Virus record (IMG/VR): IMGVR_UViG_3300018005_000012
Span: 1-64,000 of that record
From: a virus
Length of the DNA stretch: 64,000 bases
Reading direction: 5' to 3' (one strand)
The position numbers were made by a program, and so were the translations under genes. The notes beneath the pieces are model-generated. The model was not told the DNA's origin and did no database searches. It was given only the letters and a program-made list of their open reading frames with translations. Every line of letters starts with the position of its first letter. The stretch's first letter is position 1. Positions 1-7,166 of the stretch are shown here, piece after piece.

Positions 1-47
1 AGAAAAATGAGTAACGCAGGGACGAATGAGTGGGACTCTGCAACAGG

Positions 48-272
48 TTAAGATACTACAGGTCTAGGACTCAACATCTTCGCTATCATCCTTCCTATAG
101 TCTCTACGTTATCTGAGTAGGTCTCTTCAGGTGTTGCGAGAACACCAGCCCTGCCATCGTGCACGATATGAGCCAGCCCCTTGGTTAGGGTTATCATAGA
201 GCAGGTCTCATCATTCTCCCAGTGGCCCAAAATCACGGTATTTTCCTCTTCTTTTAGTCTTTTCCATCCCAT
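48..272 (-). CDS. Hypothetical protein, 74 aa
   Basis: I do not recognise this protein. It is soluble-looking, with a single Cys and no membrane segment. An archaeal box TTTAAGTA lies about 36 nt upstream of its ATG on the minus strand (301-308), slightly further than the 28-33 nt typical of lead genes here. Bases 1-47 beyond its stop hold no complete gene. Confidence 0.6.
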   Translation of the reverse strand: MGWKRLKEEENTVILGHWENDETCSMITLTKGLAHIVHDGRAGVLATPEETYSDNVETIGRMIAKMLSPRPVVS

Positions 273-318
273 TATGGTCGCATTACCCTCGTTATCAACC
301 TACTTAAACATTATCCTT

Positions 319-699
319 CTAGAGGTTGATTTGGGCTTCCAAAGCATCAATTTGGGGCTTGAAAGCGTCTAATCTGGCCTTTAGAGCCATATCGTTTCGG
401 TTCTTGGCTATTGAGAGGCCCATAGTAAGCATCGTCCTTACGAACACAATCTTGTCCTCCGCCTCTCTCATCTTCCCCTCGTCTATGCTACTCTTAATGG
501 TGGCAATCGTATCCTGAATCACGGCAAACGGGTCTATGGCTTGCGGTGGTTGCGTTGTAGGTTCGTCTCCTGAAGCCTCTGGGTTGACTCCTCCATCCTC
601 TAGGAGTTCGGCCTTATAACGGGGATTGTCACTGCTCATGGAGATAACCACCTCTTGATTCTCGCCAATGCTTCTCACACTTACGGTCTGTTTCTCCAT
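319..699 (-). CDS. Hypothetical protein, 126 aa, helical C-terminal half
   Basis: No family is recognised. The N-terminal third is polar and Pro/Gln-rich (a TTQPPQ stretch near residue 49). The C-terminal 70 residues look alpha-helical with heptad-like spacing of hydrophobic residues, suggesting a small helical bundle or coiled coil. It lies downstream of the 53-aa membrane gene on the same strand and may share its transcript. Confidence 0.6.
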   Translation of the reverse strand: MEKQTVSVRSIGENQEVVISMSSDNPRYKAELLEDGGVNPEASGDEPTTQPPQAIDPFAVIQDTIATIKSSIDEGKMREAEDKIVFVRTMLTMGLSIAKNRNDMALKARLDAFKPQIDALEAQINL

Positions 700-780
700 T
701 GGCAGTGCAGACTATCGTAGCAGGCTTATTGCAACCTCTAACATCACAGAAGCCGAGAGGTGCATTGAGGCTTACTTCGC

Positions 781-942
781 TCAAGCGAGGAACACCAAGA
801 CAAGACCAAGGGCCATCCTCAGTCCTCTACCCACTTGCCAATACATATTGTCTTTCACTCCGCCACCCCAGATATACCAGTAGACTAGGTTGGCCGCACC
901 CTCTATTGCGAAGAAGGCTCCCACGAGTTGTATCCACAGCAT
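781..942 (-). CDS. Small membrane protein, 53 aa
   Basis: Two hydrophobic segments (about residues 2-22 and 38-53) separated by a Gly-rich, Trp/Tyr-containing loop make this a two-pass membrane protein. A longer open frame runs upstream to 1101, but the ATG at 942 is chosen because it sits 29 nt from the CTTATTAAG box of the divergent promoter at 964-972, the spacing used throughout the window. Function unknown. Confidence 0.6.
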   Translation of the reverse strand: MLWIQLVGAFFAIEGAANLVYWYIWGGGVKDNMYWQVGRGLRMALGLVLVFLA

Positions 943-963
943 ATCAACCCCTACAGCAGAAGA

Positions 964-972
964 CTTAATAAG
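964..972. promoter_or_regulatory. Bidirectional TATA element
   Basis: CTTAATAAG reads as a TATA-like box on both strands. The first T lies exactly 29 nt from the ATG at 994 (plus) and 29 nt from the ATG at 942 (minus). The plus side is followed by CCATAGGGGTGGTATGG, an element repeated almost exactly ahead of the minus-strand gene starting at 57363. Confidence 0.6.
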
Positions 973-993
973 TGTTTCCACCATAGGGGTGGT

Positions 994-1197
994 ATGGCAC
1001 TGGCAAACCAAAAGGAGTTGGCAAAGGCTGAAGGAAAGGTCACGACTGTCTATGAAGCAGGTATAACTGTGGTAAACTTCAACGCCAACATCACCGTCCA
1101 ACTTCCGCCAGAAGCCCGACAGAGGATTATAGATGCTCTCAACGAAGCGTTCCGCAGGGTTGTATCTGAACTAGGTCTCACACCAGTAACTCCATAA
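994..1197 (+). CDS. Small protein with N-terminal LANQxEL motif, 67 aa
   Basis: Begins MALANQKELAKAEGK, one of seven proteins in the window sharing the N-terminal motif M-x-L-A-N-x-x-E-L. The rest is a short predicted beta hairpin (ITVVNFNANITVQL) followed by an amphipathic helix (residues 39-60), so a compact dimerising fold is possible. The start is fixed by the promoter at 964-972. No known function. Confidence 0.7.
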   Translation: MALANQKELAKAEGKVTTVYEAGITVVNFNANITVQLPPEARQRIIDALNEAFRRVVSELGLTPVTP

Positions 1198-1235
1198 TAG
1201 ACTGGTTTAAGTAGAGGGCCAACCTATGATAGTCT

Positions 1236-1433
1236 GTGCATTGGTATTCCGTGACCCTGCTTCTTTTCGCTGTGGGTCTGCTTTGGAAGGCCCAAGTGCC
1301 AGTGCCTTGGCCCGATGCGTGGTGTCCCTTCCCCATTCCTTGGCTCATAGTATGGGCTGTGGGTTGGGGTCTCATTATACACTACGTTCAAGTTAATGAC
1401 AGAAAAAGGGAAAGGAGTCTTTCGGACTCCTAA
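1236..1433 (+). CDS. Small membrane protein, 65 aa
   Basis: Two hydrophobic, Trp-rich segments (about residues 3-19 and 34-52) flank a Pro/Trp-rich loop, and the tail is basic and polar. The GTG start is chosen because TTTAAGTAG at 1206-1214 lies 30 nt upstream, matching the leaderless promoter rule of this genome. Function unknown. Confidence 0.55.
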   Translation: MHWYSVTLLLFAVGLLWKAQVPVPWPDAWCPFPIPWLIVWAVGWGLIIHYVQVNDRKRERSLSDS

Positions 1434-1439
1434 CTATTA

Positions 1440-2042
1440 CTACCCACTTATGTTGAAGGTGAAGATGGCCGCATCTGTTCCCGACCCAACGCTATCCACA
1501 TGGATTGTCCATGCTAGTTGAGTAGGCTGCCCACCACTAAGGGTTGAAGGTATTGTGATTGGATAGGACAGATTGACAGGGGGTTGAGCACCGCATCCAT
1601 TTGGATTTGGATTGCAAGGTTGGAAGTTTTGGAGTGTGAATTGACCATCACTTTGGACGGTTAGTGAACCTTGGAAGGTGATGCTATTCAGAGTTCCACT
1701 TAGAGTGCCCGAATTTCCGAATGCTATCATCAATTGGAATTGGTCTCCTACATAGACGGTTGTAAGGACTGGCCCATTATATTGCGAAGGCTGTGTTGCA
1801 CAGGTTACAGATGTTTGGTCGGGTGAAACGGTGCAAGGTTCACTGTAGCCTTCTCCTCCACTTCCCCAATTAAGTTGTGCATTCATGATGAATACATTGG
1901 CAGGAGTTGGTGGGTATGTTGTGATGGTGAGAGTCCCTGTAGTGGCTGTAAGTAATGAAGCCGCATAGACGGCTAACACTCCCATTACTAGGAGTGCCGC
2001 TAACGTGAGTAGTGCCGAATGTTTTCGCAGACTTGTCTGCAT
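1440..2042 (-). CDS. Secreted or surface-anchored beta-rich protein, about 200 aa
   Basis: An N-terminal signal segment (basic SLRKHS, then hydrophobic LLTLAALLVMGVLAVYAA) precedes a Thr/Gly/Pro-rich, beta-strand-rich ectodomain with several Cys that could form disulfides (PCTV, TCAT, PCNP, GCGA). It is probably exported or displayed on the virion or host surface. A TTG lies at 2048, but the ATG at 2042 is 31 nt from TTTTTATACC (about 2065-2073). Family not recognised. Confidence 0.65.
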   Translation of the reverse strand: MQTSLRKHSALLTLAALLVMGVLAVYAASLLTATTGTLTITTYPPTPANVFIMNAQLNWGSGGEGYSEPCTVSPDQTSVTCATQPSQYNGPVLTTVYVGDQFQLMIAFGNSGTLSGTLNSITFQGSLTVQSDGQFTLQNFQPCNPNPNGCGAQPPVNLSYPITIPSTLSGGQPTQLAWTIHVDSVGSGTDAAIFTFNISG

Positions 2043-2078
2043 CGGCAATCCCTATGGCGACAGGGTATAAAAAGATTC

Positions 2079-2309
2079 TTACCAACCAAACCTTTTCTTA
2101 TGTCGTCTATGTATGTCTTCTTTACACTTTTCCCCATGACATCTTTCACAAAGAAGTTGCATATTTTTCAAAGAAGTCTCTGAACCGCCCTCGCATACAG
2201 GTTTAATGTGGTCAAAATCAAATGGGCCTTTTTTGGTGTGACATCTAGCACACTCATTACCCAACTGTAAAGCGGCTAGTCTTCGTATGGTAACGTAAGT
2301 ATTAGCCAT
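2079..2309 (-). CDS. HNH endonuclease, 76 aa
   Basis: A minimal HNH nuclease. CARC near residue 20 pairs with LCERCH near residue 53 as the zinc-binding Cys pairs, with FDFDHIKP (catalytic D-H) and the Asn of SLKNMQLL between them. It is probably a free-standing homing endonuclease, one of several inserted between modules. A CTTTTTATAG box 30 nt upstream (about 2331-2339) supports the ATG at 2309. Confidence 0.85.
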   Translation of the reverse strand: MANTYVTIRRLAALQLGNECARCHTKKGPFDFDHIKPVCEGGSETSLKNMQLLCERCHGEKCKEDIHRRHKKRFGW

Positions 2310-2319
2310 GTCCAGACCT

Positions 2320-2828
2320 CACATTTCAGCCTATAAAAAGATTCGGGCCAGAGAGGGCCGGAAAGCCCTTTGTCATTCGGTCATTAGTTGGCATCGAACC
2401 AACGACTGGCAAGTATGTAATGAAGACTGAAGTATTTAAACCTTGTCGGCAAACGCAAGTTTCTCATGTGGCCCTACGAGGGTTCAAGTCGGCCACATGA
2501 CTACGGCCTGCATTAGCCAACTGGACACCCCTCAAACATTGGCATTTGCAAGCACCTTGCGTTTGGCCCATCTACCCTATGGTTGGTAGGGTTATTAAGG
2601 ATTGTGGGTGGGGCTTGCACCCACATCTCGGTGCTCTTGCGTTGTCCTTGGTTCACCTGCCCCATTCGGCTCCCCAAGTAAGACAGAGGCTCGACCTTCC
2701 ACCTTCCGATGGAAAGCACCCGAACTAGGGGCCTATCCCAAGCCCTTTGGGGCCAGTAACAAGCCTTGTGGGGTTCGCTAACTACCCCCTGTCGCTCACC
2801 AACCCTTAGTGGGCAGGGTTATTAAGTG
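2320..2828 (-). ncRNA. Structured non-coding stretch with three minus-strand promoter-like boxes
   Basis: No convincing ORF. On the minus strand three TATA-like boxes occur: CTTAATAA at about 2819-2826, CTTAATAA at about 2592-2599 and TTTAAATAC near 2432-2440. Strong hairpins lie downstream of them: a 9-bp stem CATGTGGCC/GGCCACATG (2465-2473, 2491-2499) and an 8-bp stem TGTGGGTG/CACCCACA (2603-2625). At 2387-2403 a tRNA T-arm-like hairpin reads GTTGG-TTCGATG-CCAAC on the minus strand. Small RNAs are a reasonable inference, but none matches a family I know. Confidence 0.35.
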
Positions 2829-3089
2829 TTACCAACAACTGAAGTCGGTGATGTTGAACTCCTTCTTACAGACGTTACAGATACAGACGTAGACGGTTCC
2901 TATTGAACTGGGGGTGATTCTGTAGGTGCTATCACTTGCATCCACCCCACCCGGAACTCGGCCCATAACATTCAGTTGTTTCTTTGCCATGTAATCGCTC
3001 CAGTGATTTTGAACGTGCTCTAGAAACCTGTCCAACTCCTCTTTCTCTTTAGCGTTCAACTCCTGCCTCAGATACTCTTCTACGTTCAT
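2829..3089 (-). CDS. Hypothetical protein, 86 aa, single CxxC at C-terminus
   Basis: Helical N-terminal half with many Glu/Lys residues. The C-terminal part is beta-like and contains VCICNVCKKEF, a single zinc-knuckle-like Cys cluster plus a final Cys. It overlaps the upstream gene by 4 nt, so it is translated from the same minus-strand operon (3513 to 2829). Function unknown. Confidence 0.65.
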   Translation of the reverse strand: MNVEEYLRQELNAKEKEELDRFLEHVQNHWSDYMAKKQLNVMGRVPGGVDASDSTYRITPSSIGTVYVCICNVCKKEFNITDFSCW

Positions 3090-3412
3090 TGTCTTGCCTT
3101 CCTTATGAGAGCCTTGCTCCGAGCCTCGCCACAGGGTTCCATTTTACTCTTGGTGTTTTTGAGCCGCCAGTGAAGCCTCTTGTTGAACATCTCTAACATC
3201 ACTATCAACTCGTTCACGGCTTGAATGTCACGTTGGATGTCGTCCTTAGTGAAGTTGACGATGTAGGGGCTGTCGTCTAAAATCTTGTAGTGCTCGGTAG
3301 CACCGTTGCTAACAGTGACCCCAAAGTAGATGTCATCGAAGAAGAACTCGAAACAAGTGTCTCGTATCCAGACCTGCTTGACTGTGTGAATCATTTCTTT
3401 CCACTCTTCCAT
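3086..3412 (-). CDS. Hypothetical protein, 108 aa
   Basis: Second gene of a three-gene minus-strand operon; its ATG lies inside the end of the 40-aa upstream gene and its stop overlaps the next start. N-terminal half predicted beta-rich (CFEFFFDDIYFGVTV), C-terminal half helical and basic. No recognised family. Confidence 0.65.
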   Translation of the reverse strand: MEEWKEMIHTVKQVWIRDTCFEFFFDDIYFGVTVSNGATEHYKILDDSPYIVNFTKDDIQRDIQAVNELIVMLEMFNKRLHWRLKNTKSKMEPCGEARSKALIRKARQ

Positions 3413-3513
3413 TTGCGATACTCGTTGAGGCTCATCTTCAGCCGATTGGCCTCGGCCTGCTCTTCTCTGTCTTGTCTGGCGAACTCAGCGAAGTCCTCAT
3501 CTTGGTTACACAT
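3391..3513 (-). CDS. Small charged protein, 40 aa
   Basis: A short, strongly helical and highly charged peptide (Glu/Arg/Lys-rich) starting MCNQDEDFAEFARQ. It is the lead gene of the operon: TTATAAACC at about 3535-3542 lies 29 nt upstream of its ATG, matching the promoter spacing of this virus. It overlaps the next gene by 22 nt. No known function. Confidence 0.5.
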   Translation of the reverse strand: MCNQDEDFAEFARQDREEQAEANRLKMSLNEYRKWKSGKK

Positions 3514-3779
3514 ACACAGGGGTAGGAAGGTAGGGTTTATAAGGATTCTGACCCACCGTGGCTCGGAGCCTCTGAAGGGTGCACCCTTCGCTCATCCGGC
3601 CCCGGTCTCGTTTGAACAAGACTTTATGGTGGGCCTACCAGAGCCAGTGGGTTGACAGAGGGTAGGCTACCAGACTATATAAAGGTTTTCAACCGGATTC
3701 CTATTGTGTGGGCAAGCGTTTGGGTAGGCCCCAACAAATGAACAGTCCTTTATATATGTCTGGTAATCAGGGTGAACAC

Positions 3780-3793
3780 CTACTTATAAGTAG
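3780..3793. repeat. Perfect 14-bp palindrome containing a TATA core
   Basis: CTACTTATAAGTAG is its own reverse complement, so it can act as a TATA box in both directions or as an operator. A close relative, CACTTATAAGTG, lies at 59696-59707 and serves as the promoter of the endonuclease VII gene there. Confidence 0.6.
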
Positions 3794-3934
3794 TCTGCTA
3801 ATAGGGAGGTAGGTAGGTAGGCATACTGGATAAAGGTATGTATAGAAGCCCATGCGAACTGTGCTTTGCTATCTAAGGGGCCTCCCCACCCCTATATAAG
3901 GGTTCCTAGATTAACAATCCTTACTGTGGCTACT

Positions 3935-3975
3935 GCAAAAGTTCCAATGGAAACACTGCATACTTGCACTGCGGC
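3935..3975 (+). repeat. 41-nt direct repeat, copy A
   Basis: Matches copy B (4000-4040) at 35 of 41 positions, with a 65-nt period. The core TTCCAATGGAAACACTGCAT contains a TTCC-N3-GGAA palindrome. The arrangement resembles replication iterons or operator pairs. Confidence 0.7.
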
Positions 3976-3999
3976 CATGTAAGACTTGTAAGTCGCCTT

Positions 4000-4040
4000 G
4001 CAATAGTTCCACTGGAAACACTGCATATTTGCAAAGCCGC
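4000..4040 (+). repeat. 41-nt direct repeat, copy B
   Basis: Second copy of the repeat at 3935-3975; the palindrome core here is TTCCACTGGAA (4007-4017). The differences are mostly outside the palindrome and the shared AACACTGCATA tail. Confidence 0.7.
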
Positions 4041-4168
4041 ACCACAGTTCTTGCAACTTGCCCTACTATATAAAGGTTGTCATCCCTCGTCTGCCCCCTC
4101 TCTTATATAAAGTATCCTACCGAAATCCATAAGGGTGGCAGGCGTTTTCATGGCGACTGGCACGAACC

Positions 4169-4253
4169 TTTATATAGCCTACGATTGGGGGGCAAGCGGG
4201 GGCGGCAAGTGACAAAATGTTTATATAGCCTATAATTCGGGGGTAGGCGGGGG
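4169..4253 (+). repeat. Tandem pair of TATA plus G-run units
   Basis: Two 34-nt units (4169-4202 and 4220-4253) share TTTATATAGCCTA followed by two runs of five or six G. Each puts a G-rich tract where transcription from the TATA box would start, and each could form a quadruplex. No ORF follows. Confidence 0.6.
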
Positions 4254-4365
4254 AACGAACAACTATATAAAGGTATCAATGGAAACACTGGTCTCACTTA
4301 TAAGGGTTAGGGGATATAGGGTATACCCTCGCAACTGGCGGTGGCTTTATATAGGCGACCTGCAC

Positions 4366-4376
4366 TTCCGATGGAA
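4366..4376. repeat. TTCC-N3-GGAA palindrome
   Basis: TTCCGATGGAA, followed by AACTTATGGAAAC. Other members are at 2704-2714, 3942-3952, 4007-4017 and 4677-4687, with a half-conserved copy (CAATGGAAACACTG) near 4277. Confidence 0.55.
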
Positions 4377-4617
4377 ACTTATGGAAACGCACAAACAATA
4401 GGGCGCAAGATAGGCATCACTTCATTGCTATTGCCCTCTATTGTAAGTGGGTTTGCAGATAGGATAGATGATAGATAGATACACCCTATTCAGATGATGT
4501 CACCCTACCCTAGTATGCAATACCCTACTCCACAACATAATGCAGACAGATGAAGGATGCAAGACTTATGAGATTCTTGGTGCGAGCCATGCAAGAATTA
4601 CATGGTTGGCTCAAGCC

Positions 4618-4650
4618 TAGTCAAGCCCTAGTCAGGCCCTAGTCAAGCCC
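4618..4650 (+). repeat. Three 11-nt direct repeats
   Basis: TAGTCAAGCCC, TAGTCAGGCCC, TAGTCAAGCCC in immediate tandem, preceded by a partial copy. They may be binding sites within the putative origin or control block. Confidence 0.65.
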
Positions 4651-4974
4651 TACGACTGGTCGCATTTCCATACCACTTCCAACGGAAGCACTGGTTGTGA
4701 GCCGACCTTTATATAAGTCATGTTGCCGGAGGGATGGGTGCTTGAGGGAGGGGTATACGGTATATGGCAAGAAACTACATATCTAGTCCACGCCTATTAT
4801 ATTATTGAGGGACTGAGGACACCCAAATGGGTGGTGTGGGTTGACCCGTAATAACGGCAACGGCCCCACTTCAGAACCTTCCGAGTTTGGGAGACGCAGA
4901 CAGTGCGATAGGGTCGGGTCATTCCCGACTTAAACACTCGGTTAAAAAAATCTCCCATTTTTGGCTTGAGGAAT

Positions 4975-5394
4975 ATGAACACAAATAACCCAAAGGGCGA
5001 GAGAGAACGACAGCCTTCCACCACGGCATTTTCTAGTAGTGGGAAGGGCAATGAAAGGTCGCACATACTCGTGGCCGTTCAAGAGTTGGGCATTCAGTTC
5101 GGTGGCCGACCTAACACCGTGAGGCGTGAGGTTCTCGTGGACATAGGCAATGCCAAGAACCAAGAGGACGCAGAGGTTAAGGCGAAGGCGAGAGCCGCTA
5201 AGAAGTGGCATACAAACGTGGTCTGTCTTCAAGTCTCAGCCGTCAGAATAGCCGAGCCAGTCAAACAAGTGTGGCGGGATTCAGCCGTGGACTCGCATTA
5301 TTCATACCCTGAGACGAAGACACCCAAGCCCGAACCCGTCCAGCAATTCGTTCAAGCAGGGCCTAACTTCTTCATAAAGGTGAGGACTGAGTAA
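4975..5394 (+). CDS. Hypothetical protein, about 139 aa; first gene of the long operon
   Basis: No family recognised. A Ser/Asn-rich N-terminal tail precedes a probable alpha/beta domain (ILVAVQELGIQF onward) with a helical, Ala/Lys-rich middle and a Pro-rich C-terminus. Starts at TTG 4966 or ATG 4975; ATG is preferred because the GTTAAAAAA box (about 4941) lies 33 nt upstream. The next gene begins 1 nt after its stop, so it probably leads the 5-16 kb operon. Confidence 0.65.
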   Translation: MNTNNPKGERERQPSTTAFSSSGKGNERSHILVAVQELGIQFGGRPNTVRREVLVDIGNAKNQEDAEVKAKARAAKKWHTNVVCLQVSAVRIAEPVKQVWRDSAVDSHYSYPETKTPKPEPVQQFVQAGPNFFIKVRTE

Positions 5395-5395
5395 A

Positions 5396-5827
5396 TTGGA
5401 AATTCGCATACCTGCCGCAGACTGGATAAAGTTCGGAGAGTTGGCAGAGGACTTACGGGAGTGGAATATCGAGACCCACGTTTCTAAGGGTCATACTATG
5501 CGAAACGGATTCCTGAGTATTCGGGTTAACCTGACTCCCCACTATACCCTAGAGCAATGCGACACTTATCGCAAGATGTCAAACGGGAGAAGGATTTTCG
5601 TACTGTGTTATCACGGACATAAGGCTTGGTTAGACATCCTCTTTCAGAGAATCCCACTGGCGAAGGTTCGTTCAGTGATGACAGAGCAATTTCCAGACCA
5701 CTGGATGACTAAGGCAAACTTTCACAGCATGGCATACCAAATACAATTCGTGAATGTTGGGTCGCAAATGGAACCGCAAGAGTTCGCAGAGCAATGCGAA
5801 TGCAACGAAGGAGAGAGTTCAAATTGA
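5396..5827 (+). CDS. Hypothetical protein, 143 aa
   Basis: TTG start in the junction TAA-A-TTG, a spacing repeated in this operon (also at 11799). Mixed alpha/beta sequence with aromatic-rich segments. Not recognised. The C-terminus CECNEGESSN overlaps the next gene by 4 nt through TTGA. Confidence 0.65.
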   Translation: MEIRIPAADWIKFGELAEDLREWNIETHVSKGHTMRNGFLSIRVNLTPHYTLEQCDTYRKMSNGRRIFVLCYHGHKAWLDILFQRIPLAKVRSVMTEQFPDHWMTKANFHSMAYQIQFVNVGSQMEPQEFAEQCECNEGESSN

Positions 5828-6375
5828 GTCTTCACTTCGATAGACACGGAATGTGGAAGGGCACTAGAAAGTTGGCATCAGTCGGGCCAATTATCCGAGA
5901 CCCAACTCAGCCGTGGCCAGCAATACCGTGGGAGCGAGAACCAACTCAGCCGCAACCCCAAGCAATCCGCATAACCGTGAGAGACACACCGAACTTTGGC
6001 CTAGAGGTCGGGGTCGGGATTAAGGGACTTAAGGGCAATTGGGGTATGACCTTCGCTAAGGGCTATTCAGTGGTGGACGTTAAGAGAATTGCTGAGAATC
6101 TAAAGTCCTTTTCCGAAGTGCGACCTAACGAGTTTCCCTATATGGAAAGCCTAATGGAAGCAATCAGTGAATGCTCAGTCCACGAATTGGTTCATCTATT
6201 TGGCAAAGTCGGGCATTCAAGATACGATAAGTGGAGCAACACAGATTTTAACAACTTAACCACTGCAATGGGTCTCCCCATAAAGCGAAGGATGTTAGAG
6301 GCTGTTAAGAACTATACACCACCCAAGCGGAAGGTTCACACCATCCGAGTCATTGACCTAGAGGGGAGCGAGTGA
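5824..6375 (+). CDS. Hypothetical protein, 183 aa, HEXXH-like motif
   Basis: TTG start overlapping the previous stop. A Pro/Gln-rich segment (residues about 30-55) is followed by a beta-rich domain (AIRITVRDTPNFGLEVGVG) and a helical C-terminal half. The latter includes VHELVHLFGKVGH, which matches HEXXH but has the third His one residue off the metzincin spacing, so peptidase activity is only a possibility. It sits immediately upstream of the amidoligase genes. Confidence 0.6.
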   Translation: MSLHFDRHGMWKGTRKLASVGPIIRDPTQPWPAIPWEREPTQPQPQAIRITVRDTPNFGLEVGVGIKGLKGNWGMTFAKGYSVVDVKRIAENLKSFSEVRPNEFPYMESLMEAISECSVHELVHLFGKVGHSRYDKWSNTDFNNLTTAMGLPIKRRMLEAVKNYTPPKRKVHTIRVIDLEGSE

Positions 6376-6376
6376 T

Positions 6377-6574
6377 TTGACCCACTGGATTCACAGTCTC
6401 ATCAGAGAGACTTTAGGCCAGAGATTGCCCCAAGAAGTGTCTAACGAACTTGAAGACATTCTAAGACACGATATTTTTCATTCAACCCTAGACTGGCAGA
6501 CTAAGGAGCAATTACAGGAAGGGATACATATAGCCTATGCGACTTGGCTTCACTTTTGCGGGGGAGTTCTTTAG
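6377..6574 (+). CDS. Hypothetical small helical protein, 65 aa
   Basis: TTG start 1 nt after the previous stop. Predicted entirely helical (IRETLGQRLPQEVSNELEDI and following). No recognised family. Part of the tightly packed operon. Confidence 0.6.
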   Translation: MTHWIHSLIRETLGQRLPQEVSNELEDILRHDIFHSTLDWQTKEQLQEGIHIAYATWLHFCGGVL

Positions 6575-6576
6575 AC

Positions 6577-6762
6577 TTGGCCGATAAAATCTTAGAGTTC
6601 CACTTTAAGGTCGAGAGACTAGATAAAGCCGTGGCTTATCTTCCAGAGGGAAGAGTTCAGGTCTTTTCAGTCCTACAAACCTTAGACATCTTGACGGATA
6701 AGATACTCGTCTCACCCACCGAAGTTAGACAACTCTTAAAGAGGGTCGGGGTTTCGATTTGA
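6577..6762 (+). CDS. Hypothetical small helical protein, 61 aa
   Basis: The frame is open from 6544, but TTG at 6577, two bases after the preceding stop, fits the junction style of this operon better. Helical, with alternating charged and Leu/Val residues suggesting a coiled coil or small bundle. Unknown function. Confidence 0.55.
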   Translation: MADKILEFHFKVERLDKAVAYLPEGRVQVFSVLQTLDILTDKILVSPTEVRQLLKRVGVSI

Positions 6763-6902
6763 GCAAACGATTAGAGACAGTCAACGAGAAGGGCCAGTTA
6801 GATACACCCTATTGGCAGTGCGTCTTTTGTCGGGCCATCTACCCTATGAAAGCGTGGGCTGACAAGTGCGAGAGAGACGACACACTAGGAAGAGGTTTTT
6901 AA
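6759..6902 (+). CDS. Small zinc-knuckle protein, 47 aa
   Basis: TTG start overlapping the preceding TGA. Contains WQCVFCRAIYPMKAWADKC, a C-x2-C plus distal Cys that could bind one zinc. Probably a nucleic-acid or protein-binding mini-protein. It is the last gene before a short gap (6903-6918). Confidence 0.5.
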   Translation: MSKRLETVNEKGQLDTPYWQCVFCRAIYPMKAWADKCERDDTLGRGF

Positions 6903-6918
6903 CATAACACCCACAAAA

Positions 6919-7008
6919 ATGAATCGTAGACATTATAAGCAAGTATGTCCTAACACGGACTCAATGAACACAAACACCTTAAGCCAAGCGGGAGACCGAA
7001 ATAGATGA
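6919..7008 (+). CDS. Possible 29-aa peptide
   Basis: ATG-initiated frame MNRRHYKQVCPNTDS ending in a TGA that overlaps the next ATG (7005) in the ATGA arrangement used by neighbouring genes. The coupling is the main evidence; the peptide itself shows no recognisable feature. Confidence 0.3.
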   Translation: MNRRHYKQVCPNTDSMNTNTLSQAGDRNR

Positions 7009-7166
7009 CGTTATCAGACGACCTTCCAGTTAACTATATCCTCACTGAGATAAACGAGACTAAGAAGAGCCTCACTTACAAACAGGTTAAGCCCGAAGAG
7101 ATTCAGGACTTCACAAACGCAAGAAAAGCCCTTCAATCGTATGAAGACTTGGCGATTTTAGTATGA
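7005..7166 (+). CDS. Hypothetical helical protein, 53 aa
   Basis: Starts inside the preceding TGA and ends in an ATGA overlap with the first amidoligase gene, so the two are translationally coupled. Helical and Asn/Lys-rich. It could be a small partner or substrate of the amidoligase; that is only inferred from position. Confidence 0.6.
   Translation: MTLSDDLPVNYILTEINETKKSLTYKQVKPEEIQDFTNARKALQSYEDLAILV

Larger units (their letters stand above)
3660..4930. other. Non-coding TATA-rich repeat block, candidate origin or control region
   Basis: About 1.3 kb without a supportable gene. It contains at least eleven TATA-box-like elements in both orientations (for example near 3673, 3747, 3784, 3892, 4065, 4103, 4169, 4220, 4263, 4297, 4345, 4708). 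It also holds two 41-nt direct repeats, a 34-nt G-rich tandem pair, TTCC-N3-GGAA palindromes, a 14-bp perfect palindrome, an AGGGTATACCCT palindrome and three 11-nt repeats. It separates the minus-strand left-edge genes from the long plus-strand operon, a typical place for an origin or regulatory hub. Confidence 0.6.

Noticed and set aside
2370-2440. A tRNA gene on the minus strand
   Set aside because: Only a T-arm and a possible 3' acceptor strand are present; there is no room for D and anticodon arms between the TATA box and the T-arm.
2513-2728. Overlapping small frames on both strands in the structured stretch
   Set aside because: Neither has a promoter at the expected distance, and the sequence is better explained by hairpins.
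3290-3655. A 121-aa plus-strand frame
   Set aside because: Antisense to two well-supported minus-strand genes, with no promoter.
3935-4040. A CRISPR array
   Set aside because: Only two 41-nt copies with six mismatches, no spacer series and no cas genes.
4797-5232. Two reverse-strand frames opposite the operon start
   Set aside because: They lie antisense to the promoter and the first operon gene, with no recognisable domain.
6544-6576. Upstream TTG start for the 6577 gene
   Set aside because: It would overlap the previous gene by 31 nt, whereas TTG 6577 fits the two-base junction style of the operon.
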